A stretch of 64,000 bases of DNA, from the NCBI RefSeq assembly GCF_042684585.1, contig NZ_JBHULS010000002.1, positions 620,001 to 684,000 on the forward strand, read 5' to 3'. The position numbers and the translations under genes are program-made. The notes beneath the pieces are model-generated. The model did not search any database, was not told the DNA's origin, and saw only the letters and a program-made list of their open reading frames with translations. Below are positions 1-8,088 of this stretch, piece by piece; positions within the stretch are counted from its first letter, which is position 1; every line of letters starts with the position of its first letter. This stretch comes from Algorimicrobium sediminis. GTDB lineage: Bacteria; Bacteroidota; Bacteroidia; Flavobacteriales; Flavobacteriaceae.

Positions 1-116
1 GTATTTTAATGAGTTTGCCGCCACATGTACAGTGGGTTTATGATCATCATCCGGAACCTGGTAGCGCTGAAGAAAAACTAATTAAAGTATTACAAAATCC
101 TATAAACTGGGTGTAA
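1..116 (+). CDS. hemF: Coproporphyrinogen III oxidase, C-terminal end (partial)
   Basis: The gene enters from the left edge; the frame beginning at base 3 gives 37 residues and stops at 114-116. The tail contains the segment ILMSLPPHVQWVYDHHPEPG, which matches the C-terminus of oxygen-dependent coproporphyrinogen oxidase HemF, the cytoplasmic enzyme that converts coproporphyrinogen III to protoporphyrinogen IX. It is followed after one base by the YchJ-like gene and then by hemB, so a haem operon is likely. Only the end is visible, so the catalytic part cannot be judged. Confidence 0.8.
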   Translation, partial: ILMSLPPHVQWVYDHHPEPGSAEEKLIKVLQNPINWV

Positions 117-117
117 T

Positions 118-507
118 ATGACGTGTTATTGCGGTTCCAGTAAAAGCTATAAAGCTTGTTGCCAAGTATATCATTTAAATGGCGGAAAAACGGAAACAGC
201 CCAACAGCTTATGCGTTCCCGATACAGTGCTTTTGTGTTAGCCAATGGCAATTATTTAATGCAAACACACCATGTGTCCACGCGGCCAACATCAGAAAAA
301 AAAGCCATTGTAGCCTGGGCAAAGTCTGTGAAGTGGCTAAAATTGGAAATTTTAAATACCACAGACGGTTTAAAAACAGATGCCCATGGTTCGGTAACTT
401 TTAATGCTTATTTTTATGAAAAAGGCGCCGTGGAGGTTATTCATGAAAAATCAGCTTTTATAAAAGAAAATAACACTTGGTATTACCTGGGGTATGCCAA
501 AAACTAA
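118..507 (+). CDS. YchJ-like (UPF0225) family protein
   Basis: A 129-residue cytoplasmic protein. It opens with a short metal-binding style segment, MTCYCGSSKSYKACC, in which Cys3, Cys5, Cys14 and Cys15 resemble the SEC-C type zinc knuckle at the N-terminus of YchJ proteins. The segment LMRSRYSAFVLANGNYLMQT and the following WAKSVKWLKLEI match the SnoaL/NTF2-like body of that family. The length is about normal for single-SEC-C members. The biochemical role of the family is not known. The start lies one base after the hemF stop and the end lies just before hemB, so the three genes are probably co-transcribed. Confidence 0.8.
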   Translation: MTCYCGSSKSYKACCQVYHLNGGKTETAQQLMRSRYSAFVLANGNYLMQTHHVSTRPTSEKKAIVAWAKSVKWLKLEILNTTDGLKTDAHGSVTFNAYFYEKGAVEVIHEKSAFIKENNTWYYLGYAKN

Positions 508-514
508 TAACATT

Positions 515-1504
515 ATGTATCCATTAAAAAGAAACAGACGTTTACGTGCTAATACTGCCATTCGTGGTTTGGTTAGAGAAACAATATTAACGCCAACCGA
601 TTTTCTAGTACCACTTTTTGTAGTGGAGGGTAAAGGCGTAAAAGAGGAAATTGCCTCCATGCCTAACTATTTTCGTTACAGTTTAGACTTGCTAGAGCGC
701 GAGGTAAAGGAATTGTGGCAAATGGGCTTACAATCGGTTTTACTATTTGTAAAAGTACCCGACAATTTAAAGGATAATAAAGGAACCGAAGCCATAAACC
801 CTAACGGCCTAATGCAACGCGCTATTAAAACAGTAAAAAATGCCTGCCCAGATATGTTGGTTATGACGGATGTGGCTATGGATCCTTATTCGTCCTACGG
901 ACATGATGGGGTGGTGCAAGATGGTGTTATTTTAAACGACGAAACGGTATCTATTTTAACCGAAATGAGTCTTACCCATGCCGAAGCTGGTGCTAATTTT
1001 GTAGCACCTAGCGATATGATGGATGGCCGTATATTAAGCATACGTGAAGCCTTTGAAGATAATGGCTTTTACAACACAGGTATTATGAGTTATTCGGCAA
1101 AATATGCTTCTGCTTTTTATGGGCCATTTCGCGATGCTTTGGATTCTGCACCCGTAAATATGGTAAATGTTCCTAAAGACAAGCAAAGCTACCAAATGGA
1201 TCCTGCTAACCGTTTTGAAGCCATTCGGGAAACAGAAATGGATATTGATGAAGGTGCCGATATTGTTATGGTTAAACCAGGTTTATGCTACCTAGATATT
1301 GTTAGGGAAATTAAAAACACCGTAGATGTGCCTGTTGCTGTGTACCAGGTTTCTGGCGAATATGCCATGCTAAAGGCAGCAGCCGAAAAAGGGTGGCTAA
1401 ATCACGATGCTGTTATGATGGAACAACTTATGGCTATAAAACGAGCTGGAGCAGATGTTATAGCTAGTTACTTTGCTAAAGATGCCGTTAAACTTTTAAA
1501 ATAA
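515..1504 (+). CDS. hemB: Delta-aminolevulinic acid dehydratase (porphobilinogen synthase)
   Basis: A 329-residue protein that condenses two 5-aminolevulinate molecules to porphobilinogen in tetrapyrrole synthesis. The Schiff-base lysine lies in the segment IVMVKPGLCYLD and the second active-site lysine in MSYSAKYASAFYGPFR. The metal-site loop reads DVAMDPYSSYGHDG: aspartate and alanine stand where zinc-type enzymes have cysteines, so this is probably the magnesium/potassium-type enzyme rather than the zinc type. An upstream in-frame ATG at 494 would overlap the YchJ-like gene; the ATG at 515 gives the family's usual MYPLKRNRRLR start and is preferred. A strong terminator follows. Confidence 0.95.
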   Translation: MYPLKRNRRLRANTAIRGLVRETILTPTDFLVPLFVVEGKGVKEEIASMPNYFRYSLDLLEREVKELWQMGLQSVLLFVKVPDNLKDNKGTEAINPNGLMQRAIKTVKNACPDMLVMTDVAMDPYSSYGHDGVVQDGVILNDETVSILTEMSLTHAEAGANFVAPSDMMDGRILSIREAFEDNGFYNTGIMSYSAKYASAFYGPFRDALDSAPVNMVNVPKDKQSYQMDPANRFEAIRETEMDIDEGADIVMVKPGLCYLDIVREIKNTVDVPVAVYQVSGEYAMLKAAAEKGWLNHDAVMMEQLMAIKRAGADVIASYFAKDAVKLLK

Positions 1505-1522
1505 TAGGTGTCTTTCAGGTAC

Positions 1523-1552
1523 AAAAAAACGCTTGTAATGGGCGTTTTTTTT
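1523..1552 (+). terminator. Rho-independent terminator after hemB
   Basis: The A-run plus CGC at 1523-1532 pairs with GCG plus a T-run at 1542-1551, with a loop of nine bases, ending in the T-tract. It closes the hemF-ychJ-hemB unit. Confidence 0.8.
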
Positions 1553-1682
1553 CAATTAGCAGCCATTTTTATGGCGCTCATGGGTATTGGCAATTATGAA
1601 AACAGCAACGCTTTTCTGTTTGGTAATAACGCGCTAATTTCCTTTTGATTTTGTAAATTAGCCTTAACTAAAAAACACGTTA

Positions 1683-2777
1683 ATGAGTACACTCCTTCTT
1701 TGGGCAACCCTTTCTATTTTCTTCTCCTTTTTATGCTCCATTTTGGAGGCGGTTTTGTTGAGTGTTACTTCTACCTTTATAAGTATAAAAAAACAAGAAG
1801 GTAAAGCTTATGCCACCCAGCTGGAAGACCTAAAAAAGGATGTAGATCAGCCTTTAATTGCCATTTTAACGCTAAATACGATAGCCCACACCTTGGGTGC
1901 CATGATGGTGGGGATTGAAGCTGAAAAGTTGCCATTTAAAATTGAGGTTTTTGGCATCAATACGGTAGGTATCGTATCGGCCGTTATGACCTTGTTAATT
2001 TTAATTGTTTCCGAGATTATTCCAAAAACCATTGGCGCATCGTACTGGAAGGCTTTGGCGCCCTTTACGGCTACGGCTTTAAATATGCTTATATTTCCAT
2101 TAAAATATACAGGTGTTTTGTGGCTATTACGTTTAACCACAAAATTAATTGGCGGTAGTACACATGGTAGCGTTTTAAGTCGGGAAGATTTTCATGCTAT
2201 GACGGATTTAGCAGAAGAGGAAGGCGTGTTTCAAGAATCGGAAAGTAAGGTTATTAGGAATATGCTAACCTTTAAAGAGGTTTTAGCAAAAGATGTCATG
2301 ACACCCCGCACAGTCATGTCTATTGAAGATGAGGACCAAACCGTGGAAGCCTTTTTTAGAAAAAATGCAAACACCAAATTTTCACGAATTCCCGTTTACA
2401 CTAAACATAATGACAACATTACAGGGCTGGTGCTAAAAGATGAGGTTTTTAAAGAAATGGCCTTCGGAAATGGCAATAAGCGCTTATCGGAAATTAAGCG
2501 AAATATTATTATTATAAACCGAAGCATGCCTATTCCACGTTTATTTGAACAGTTAGTGGAAAGTAAAAATCACATGGCTTTAGTGGTAGATGAATACGGT
2601 TCTGTTAGTGGTTTAGTAACCATGGAGGACGTAATTGAAACCTTATTAGGTATGGAAATTATGGACGAAAGTGACGATGTACCAGATTTGCAATTGCTAG
2701 CAAGACGCAGTTGGGAAGCGCGCGCTAAACGTTTGGGTTTAATTCAAGATGAAGAAGACGAATCGGCTAGCAACTAA
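1683..2777 (+). CDS. CNNM/HlyC-CorC family membrane protein with CBS pair
   Basis: A 364-residue inner-membrane protein. Residues about 1-150 form a DUF21/CNNM transmembrane region (helices at the N-terminus, around 60-80, 95-115 and 125-150). A tandem CBS domain pair follows, with the segments DVMTPRTVM near residue 205 and the conserved SGLVTMEDVIETLLG near residue 320. The C-terminal CorC/HlyC transporter-associated domain is short or absent, as in the CNNM-type members. Such proteins are linked to magnesium or cobalt transport or efflux; the substrate here is inferred from family only. The stop overlaps the start of the next gene by one base (TAATG). Confidence 0.85.
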   Translation: MSTLLLWATLSIFFSFLCSILEAVLLSVTSTFISIKKQEGKAYATQLEDLKKDVDQPLIAILTLNTIAHTLGAMMVGIEAEKLPFKIEVFGINTVGIVSAVMTLLILIVSEIIPKTIGASYWKALAPFTATALNMLIFPLKYTGVLWLLRLTTKLIGGSTHGSVLSREDFHAMTDLAEEEGVFQESESKVIRNMLTFKEVLAKDVMTPRTVMSIEDEDQTVEAFFRKNANTKFSRIPVYTKHNDNITGLVLKDEVFKEMAFGNGNKRLSEIKRNIIIINRSMPIPRLFEQLVESKNHMALVVDEYGSVSGLVTMEDVIETLLGMEIMDESDDVPDLQLLARRSWEARAKRLGLIQDEEDESASN

Positions 2778-3286
2778 TGCTTGTAAATAGCTGTATAATA
2801 CCCAGTCCGCTTGGACCGCTTAAAATAGAAGGTAGTGCCGCTGGTTTAACGGCTATTACTATTCTTCATGCAGAAGCTACCAGCCTTGCAAATCAAAAAA
2901 AACTTACAGCAACAGTGCCGGAATCTTTACAGACTTGCGTGTGGCAACTGCAAGAATATTTTGAAGGCAACCGAAAACAATTCAACTTACTCCTAAATCC
3001 TTTGGGCACACCATTTCAAAAAATGGTATGGCAGGCAGTGGCTAGCATCCCATTTGGAAAAACAGTATCCTACAGTTTCCTTTCCGGGCAACTTGGTAAT
3101 GTCCGGGCCGTGCGGGCTGTAGCGAATGCTATTGGGAAAAATCCATTACTAATTGTGGTGCCCTGCCACCGCGTTATTGGCGCCAATGGTAGTTTAACAG
3201 GTTATGCTGGTGGTTTGCTTCATAAAAAATGGTTGCTAAACCACGAAAGTGCTTATAAACAACAATACTTGTTTAAGCCTCAATAA
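2777..3286 (+). CDS. ogt: Methylated-DNA--protein-cysteine methyltransferase
   Basis: A 169-residue DNA repair protein that transfers the methyl group of O6-methylguanine to its own cysteine. The active-site motif VVPCHRVIGANGSLTGYAGG is complete, and the upstream helix-turn-helix segment reads IPFGKTVSYSFLS with the arginine-finger region VRAVANAIGKNP. An N-terminal ribonuclease-like domain precedes it, as in Ogt/MGMT. There is no Ada-type metal-binding N-terminal half, so this is the constitutive single-function form. The start overlaps the CNNM gene stop by one base, implying translational coupling. Confidence 0.93.
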   Translation: MLVNSCIIPSPLGPLKIEGSAAGLTAITILHAEATSLANQKKLTATVPESLQTCVWQLQEYFEGNRKQFNLLLNPLGTPFQKMVWQAVASIPFGKTVSYSFLSGQLGNVRAVRAVANAIGKNPLLIVVPCHRVIGANGSLTGYAGGLLHKKWLLNHESAYKQQYLFKPQ

Positions 3287-3320
3287 ATTTTTCTATATTT
3301 ATTTTTCTAAATTATACTAC

Positions 3321-4475
3321 ATGAAATTTTTAAAGTCCTTGTTAAAATGGGTTGTTGTTATGTTTGCAATCCTAATTGCCGTTTTGTACATCACGGATAC
3401 CGATTATTTGTTAAAAGCTGTGCGAACCATTTATTTTAAAGGTTACACCACAGCCTATTTGGAAGATTATAAAGAATTCGACAACCAGGTTGTTCAGAAT
3501 GCAGAAGCACAACCGTGGCCAAACCACAAGGATTATAATACGGTAACAGAAACCGAAGCCTTACAAAAAATTAATACCGAAAATGGTACTATAGCCTACG
3601 TAATTATTAAAAATGACAGTATTTGGTTTGAAAATTACTACGATGGCTTTGATGCCAATTCCAAAACCAATTCGTTTTCTATGGCTAAAAGTTACGTATC
3701 GGCATTATTAGGAAAAGCACTCATGGAGGGGCACATAAAAAGTTTAGATCAACCTGTTGGCGATTTCCTTCCAGAATTTAAGGACGGTTTGGCTGCCAAA
3801 TTAACAATAGGCGATTTGTCATCTATGGCATCTGGAACCAATTGGGATGAAGCGTATTATTCGCCGCTATCCATTACTACCCGCGCCTATTTTGATGACG
3901 ATTTGGACAAGGTAATAAACGGTTTAAAGGTGGTTGAAGAGCCGGGCCAAGCTTACACCTATTCCAGTGGCGATACACAAATGTTGGCTATGGTTTTAGA
4001 ACGTGCTACCGGGAAAAAACTATACAATTACCTATCAGAAGCTTTATGGAAACCTTTAGGGTCGGAAAATGAAACCCTTTGGCAGGTAGATAGCGAAGCA
4101 CACGATATGGTAAAAGCTTATTGCTGTATAGCCAGCAACGCCAAGGATTTTGCCCGTTTAGGAAAATTATATAAAGATTATGGAAAATGGCAAGGCAAAC
4201 AACTGCTAGATTCGGCCTTTGTGGCTAAATCTATTAAACCACGTTTTCCTGAAAGTCCAGAGTATGGCTACGGCATGTGGTTAAAAAATATTGGTGAGAA
4301 AGCATTTTTTATGATGCGCGGTCACTTGGGTCAGTATGTTATTGTTGAGCCTAACGACAACGTTATTATTGTAAGACTAGGACACTCCAAAGGACCTGGA
4401 GACGCTATTGCAACCTTTACGCCAGATATTTTTTCGTATATTGATGAGGCTTATAAGATGCTAGAAAAAAACTAA
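3321..4475 (+). CDS. Serine hydrolase, beta-lactamase/class C family
   Basis: A 384-residue protein with an N-terminal membrane anchor or signal (residues about 1-25, lysines then a hydrophobic run), followed by a class C beta-lactamase/esterase-like domain. The nucleophile motif is S-M-A-K inside NSFSMAKSYVSALLGKA, and the second catalytic motif is Tyr-Ser-Ser in TYSSGDTQMLAM. The late glycine-histidine segment MRGHLGQYV fits the KTG-equivalent strand. The likely action is hydrolysis of small esters, amides or peptides in the periplasm; true beta-lactamase activity is not implied. A longer frame from 3249 would overlap ogt, so the ATG at 3321 is chosen. Confidence 0.85.
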   Translation: MKFLKSLLKWVVVMFAILIAVLYITDTDYLLKAVRTIYFKGYTTAYLEDYKEFDNQVVQNAEAQPWPNHKDYNTVTETEALQKINTENGTIAYVIIKNDSIWFENYYDGFDANSKTNSFSMAKSYVSALLGKALMEGHIKSLDQPVGDFLPEFKDGLAAKLTIGDLSSMASGTNWDEAYYSPLSITTRAYFDDDLDKVINGLKVVEEPGQAYTYSSGDTQMLAMVLERATGKKLYNYLSEALWKPLGSENETLWQVDSEAHDMVKAYCCIASNAKDFARLGKLYKDYGKWQGKQLLDSAFVAKSIKPRFPESPEYGYGMWLKNIGEKAFFMMRGHLGQYVIVEPNDNVIIVRLGHSKGPGDAIATFTPDIFSYIDEAYKMLEKN

Positions 4476-4478
4476 ACC

Positions 4479-5192
4479 ATGATTTCGAAACTAAATCTTG
4501 AAAACATTTTGTTCTTGGATATTGAAACCGTTCCAGAAACCCAGTATTTTTCAGATTTAGATGCCACCAAACAAGCGCTTTGGGATGCCAAGTCTAAGTA
4601 CCAGCGCAAAGACGATTTTACGGCCGAGGCGTTTTATGATCGTGCGGGAATTTGGGCCGAATTCGGAAAAATAATCTGTATTTCAGTTGGTTATTTTAAA
4701 ATAGAAGACACAGGCAGAAATTTTAGAGTGACGTCTTTTTATGGCGATGAGGTTACTATTTTAAAAGACTTCAAAAACCTGTTAACAACCCATTTTAGTC
4801 AGAATAAACATTTACTTTGCGCGCATAATGGTAAGGAATTCGATTTTCCTTACATAGCCCGACGCATGATAATTCATAATATTGAATTGCCTTATAAACT
4901 TAATTTATTTGGTAAAAAACCTTGGGAAGTACCACATTTGGATACGCTAGAATTATGGAAATTTGGTGATTATAAAACCTACACGTCCTTAAAATTATTG
5001 ACTAACGTGTTGGGGATTCCTTCGCCTAAAGATGATATAGACGGTAGCGAAGTTTACCGTGTTTTTTATGAGGAAAAAGACATAGATCGGATTATAGTTT
5101 ACTGCGAAAAAGACACAATAGCCGTAGCTCAAATATTTTTGCGTTTACGAGGAGACGCGCTTCTTCATGATAACGAGATTATTCATATTTAG
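4479..5192 (+). CDS. PolB-like 3'-5' exonuclease
   Basis: A 237-residue cytoplasmic DEDD-type nuclease. Exo motif I is LFLDIETVPE (Asp and Glu), motif II is AHNGKEFDFPYIARRM (Asp in FDFP), and the last motif is YCEKDTIAVAQIFLRL (Tyr/Asp spacing of the DEDDy group). This matches the family of predicted exonucleases related to the proofreading domain of B-family polymerases (PF10108-like). No polymerase domain is present. The gene starts three bases after the serine hydrolase stop, and a terminator follows, so it ends the operon that begins at 1683. Confidence 0.85.
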   Translation: MISKLNLENILFLDIETVPETQYFSDLDATKQALWDAKSKYQRKDDFTAEAFYDRAGIWAEFGKIICISVGYFKIEDTGRNFRVTSFYGDEVTILKDFKNLLTTHFSQNKHLLCAHNGKEFDFPYIARRMIIHNIELPYKLNLFGKKPWEVPHLDTLELWKFGDYKTYTSLKLLTNVLGIPSPKDDIDGSEVYRVFYEEKDIDRIIVYCEKDTIAVAQIFLRLRGDALLHDNEIIHI

Positions 5193-5198
5193 GACCGC

Positions 5199-5234
5199 AA
5201 AAAGGATGGAGCGCTTGTTTGAAATCCTTTTTTT
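5199..5234 (+). terminator. Terminator after the exonuclease gene
   Basis: AAAAAGGAT at 5199-5207 pairs with ATCCTTTTT at 5224-5232, followed by more T. It is placed seven bases after the plus-strand stop codon. Confidence 0.65.
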
Positions 5235-5335
5235 AGCATTAAAAAAAGATTGAGTAGCGAGAGCCTGTTTTTTTTTGCTTCAAAAAAAATTTGCACAAAC
5301 TCCAACAATAATAGTTTTCTAAAAATTACAATAAA

Positions 5336-5363
5336 AAAGTCCGGAGTATACACTCCGGACTTT
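5336..5363 (-). terminator. Strong terminator after the M43 protease gene
   Basis: A perfect 12-bp stem (5336-5347 with 5352-5363) around the loop ATAC, flanked by A-runs on the left that become a T-tract when read on the minus strand. It lies 29 bases past the stop codon of the M43 protease gene. Confidence 0.85.
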
Positions 5364-5391
5364 AAAGAATTTAGGCTGTTGTAATTCCGTT

Positions 5392-7920
5392 TTATTGCTT
5401 AATAAACTTCCTAGTTTCGGTTGTATTATTAATTTTAAACTGAATTAAATACATACCCGGTTCAAGATGTTGTACTTGTACGCCATTGGCTGTTGTGCCT
5501 TTTGCAACTTGCTGACCTAGCATATTTACAATCGTAAATGGTAAGTTGGAAATGGTGGATTTTACGTTAAGCATGTTGCCTTTTACTGGGTTTGGGTATA
5601 CATGTATGTTAACCCCTAAATGCGCTACAAAGGTTCGTGCTTCTTCTCTTGCCGATCCACAAGCTCCTAAATTAGTCCAGCCAGATGCTACTCTTTCGTA
5701 CAAGAAACCTTGGTAGGTTACTTGCTGTCCAATACTATAGGTTTGGCCACTTACGTAAGGTAAAATTCCAGTGCACTTATCTGTACTTCCATTGGTGATT
5801 GTTATGGCATCTATAGCCATATCGCCTTGCCATGTGGTTCCTGTTGTACCATCAAACCGCAATTGAACAGAACTTCCAGCGTAAGCAGATAAATTAATGT
5901 TAGCTTCTTGCCATGCGTTACCTTGGTTTCCAGATTGTGTCCATAGAGTGGTCCAGGTAGCGCCATTATTTGTGCTAATAGCCACTTGCAAGTTGCCCAT
6001 ACTCGAGGCACCATACATGTGATATTTAAAATTAAGCGCTGCGTCATTTTGATTGGTTAAATTGAAGCAAGGTGATAGCAAAATGGCGCGCTTTGTGGCG
6101 TAATTTGGTGCAGATGATTCCATATAAACATACTGCGATCCTTGGCTCGCGCTGGATGGTCCTGTGTTGCTTGAAGGCGTTGTGCCAGAACGTCTGGTCC
6201 AGTTAAAATCGTCTTGCGTGCTTTGTGTCCAATTACCAAAACCTGATTCGAATCCTTCGTTATATGGAAAGGTTGAAATAGCCCCTGAACATCCAGATGG
6301 AGCAGGACTTACTACAATACTTCTGGATACTTGGTCTGCTGTATTTCCTGCAGCATCGCTTACATTGTAATTTCTTGTATAGGTTCCTGCTATGTTGGTG
6401 TTTACAGTTCCAGATATAACGATGTTAGAACTAATATTCCCGTCTATATTATCTGTGGCTGTAGCACCTAATTCGGTATATGTAGCCCCTACAGTTAAGT
6501 TTATAGTTGGGCTGCCTATTAGGGTTATTACAGGTTTTGTGGTGTCGGCTACGCTGCCCAAACAAAAGTTTGTAATGCTGGAGCTACCAAACGAACCTCC
6601 TGAAGCTAATGTAGAGGTACCATTAGTTACAGCAAATGATCCATTGCCATAGGAACAGCAAATGCCATCGCCATATACATCGGTTATTTCAAAGTCGTAG
6701 CAGCCGTTAGGTAAGCAATAAATCTCGTTAATTGTAGATCCGTCTGCATTTGCAGATGAGTAGCTGCCAGATGCAACTATTGTGCCGTTGGCATTTTTAA
6801 GGGTCCATGCTGTTTCTTCTGGGTAATTATCAAAAGTAATAATAACGTTTACCTGATTATCTGTACAGGCTGTTTCGCAGGGTGCGCACGAGCCACCACA
6901 GTCTACACCAGTTTCGGCACCATTTTGAACACCGTCGTTACAAGTTGGCGTTGTTGTGCTGCTACCGCACTTATTTGATAAGGCTAAAGAGCGTCTTACC
7001 CCTCCAGTTTCCAAAACCGCTCGCATTCTATTTTTTTGTCCTGTTGTAAATAAGTTCATACAAGCATCGTTGGTATAATCCATGTAATTTTGCACCATGT
7101 CGGCAGAGCCGCAGGAAACGCGTCCAGTCGGACATCCGGCGTTAGAGGTTTGGTGAGTTGGAGTATCGCTAACAAAATCATTGCCACAATTGGCGTCTCC
7201 CCAAATATGGCGTAAGTTTAAAAAGTGACCTACTTCGTGTGTGGTGGTTCGGCCTTCATCGAAGGGTGCCGATAAGTAAAAACCAGAACCTTCATTTTTA
7301 CTTCCAAAATAGTTTGGCCCCATTACAACACCATCTGTAGCGGCGCTACCACCTGGAAATTGGGCATAACCTAAAATACCACCGCCAATATTGCAAACCC
7401 ACATATTTAGGTATTGGGAGGTATCCCAAGGATTTACGCCGCCTTGCGAGGCTTTTTTCATATCATCGTTTGTACCCCAAGAGGTTCGGGAAGAGGCTTT
7501 TCTTGTAATTCCGTTTGTGGCATTTCCATTGGGGTCTATGGTAGCTAGGCAAAACTGAATTTCGGTATCGGCAGCCTGGGACCAAACATTATCGGCATCG
7601 GTGTTTAGGCGTCTAAAATCGTCATTTAAAACTTTTATTTGCGAGAGAATTTGAGCATCGCTAATGTTTTCGTTAGCATTGCTATATATAACATGTACTA
7701 CTACGGGAATGGTTATAATATTCCCGTCTACACGGTTGTTTTGCATGTTTTGGATCTTGTTTTGGGTAAAAACTTCAATATCTTGCATGCGTTGTGCTAA
7801 ACCAGGATCTTTTTGCATTCTAAATGCTAGGTTTTCCATGGTTGAACAGTTTCGCTCTTGTGCGAAACCTAGGGTAATGGTTAAAAAACACATCATGGTT
7901 AAAATCAGGTACTGTTTCAT
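5392..7920 (-). CDS. Secreted M43-type metalloprotease with T9SS sorting domain
   Basis: An 842-residue modular exported protein. A signal peptide (residues 1-20, ending GFAQ) is followed by a pappalysin/ulilysin-type M43 catalytic domain with the zinc motif HEVGHFLNLRH (about residue 228) and a Met-turn segment VQNYMDYTNDACMN. Next come a Cys-rich CNDGVQNGAETGVDCGG repeat, a domain with a YGDGICCSYG segment, a DUF5011/HYR-type Ig-like domain starting at DTTKPVITLIG, a MAM-like domain (FPYNEGFESGFGNWTQ), and a short chitin-binding-type module (YSIGQQVTYQGFLYE). The C-terminus VYPNPVKGNM... is a type IX secretion sorting domain. It is probably released or attached at the cell surface and degrades extracellular protein. 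Confidence 0.92.
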   Translation of the reverse strand: MKQYLILTMMCFLTITLGFAQERNCSTMENLAFRMQKDPGLAQRMQDIEVFTQNKIQNMQNNRVDGNIITIPVVVHVIYSNANENISDAQILSQIKVLNDDFRRLNTDADNVWSQAADTEIQFCLATIDPNGNATNGITRKASSRTSWGTNDDMKKASQGGVNPWDTSQYLNMWVCNIGGGILGYAQFPGGSAATDGVVMGPNYFGSKNEGSGFYLSAPFDEGRTTTHEVGHFLNLRHIWGDANCGNDFVSDTPTHQTSNAGCPTGRVSCGSADMVQNYMDYTNDACMNLFTTGQKNRMRAVLETGGVRRSLALSNKCGSSTTTPTCNDGVQNGAETGVDCGGSCAPCETACTDNQVNVIITFDNYPEETAWTLKNANGTIVASGSYSSANADGSTINEIYCLPNGCYDFEITDVYGDGICCSYGNGSFAVTNGTSTLASGGSFGSSSITNFCLGSVADTTKPVITLIGSPTINLTVGATYTELGATATDNIDGNISSNIVISGTVNTNIAGTYTRNYNVSDAAGNTADQVSRSIVVSPAPSGCSGAISTFPYNEGFESGFGNWTQSTQDDFNWTRRSGTTPSSNTGPSSASQGSQYVYMESSAPNYATKRAILLSPCFNLTNQNDAALNFKYHMYGASSMGNLQVAISTNNGATWTTLWTQSGNQGNAWQEANINLSAYAGSSVQLRFDGTTGTTWQGDMAIDAITITNGSTDKCTGILPYVSGQTYSIGQQVTYQGFLYERVASGWTNLGACGSAREEARTFVAHLGVNIHVYPNPVKGNMLNVKSTISNLPFTIVNMLGQQVAKGTTANGVQVQHLEPGMYLIQFKINNTTETRKFIKQ

Positions 7921-8088
7921 GTAATTGGTTTTTGGTTTTTATTAAATAAGTGTTAAAATTTATGAAAAATACATTTTTTTTAACTTAAAAATTATTTTAA
8001 TGTGATTTTTTCGCTTAAAAACATCAATGATTAACAACTTTACGGTTTTTCCTCAACACCTTTGAAGAAAACACTTACTTTTACAACT

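Noticed and set aside
1538..1648. A 36-codon plus-strand ORF after hemB (MGVFFQLAAIFMALMG...)
   Set aside because: It starts inside the hemB terminator hairpin and has no promoter or recognisable relative; probably chance.
3249..3320. N-terminal extension of the serine hydrolase
   Set aside because: It would overlap the ogt gene and place 24 extra residues before a good membrane signal; the ATG at 3321 is better.
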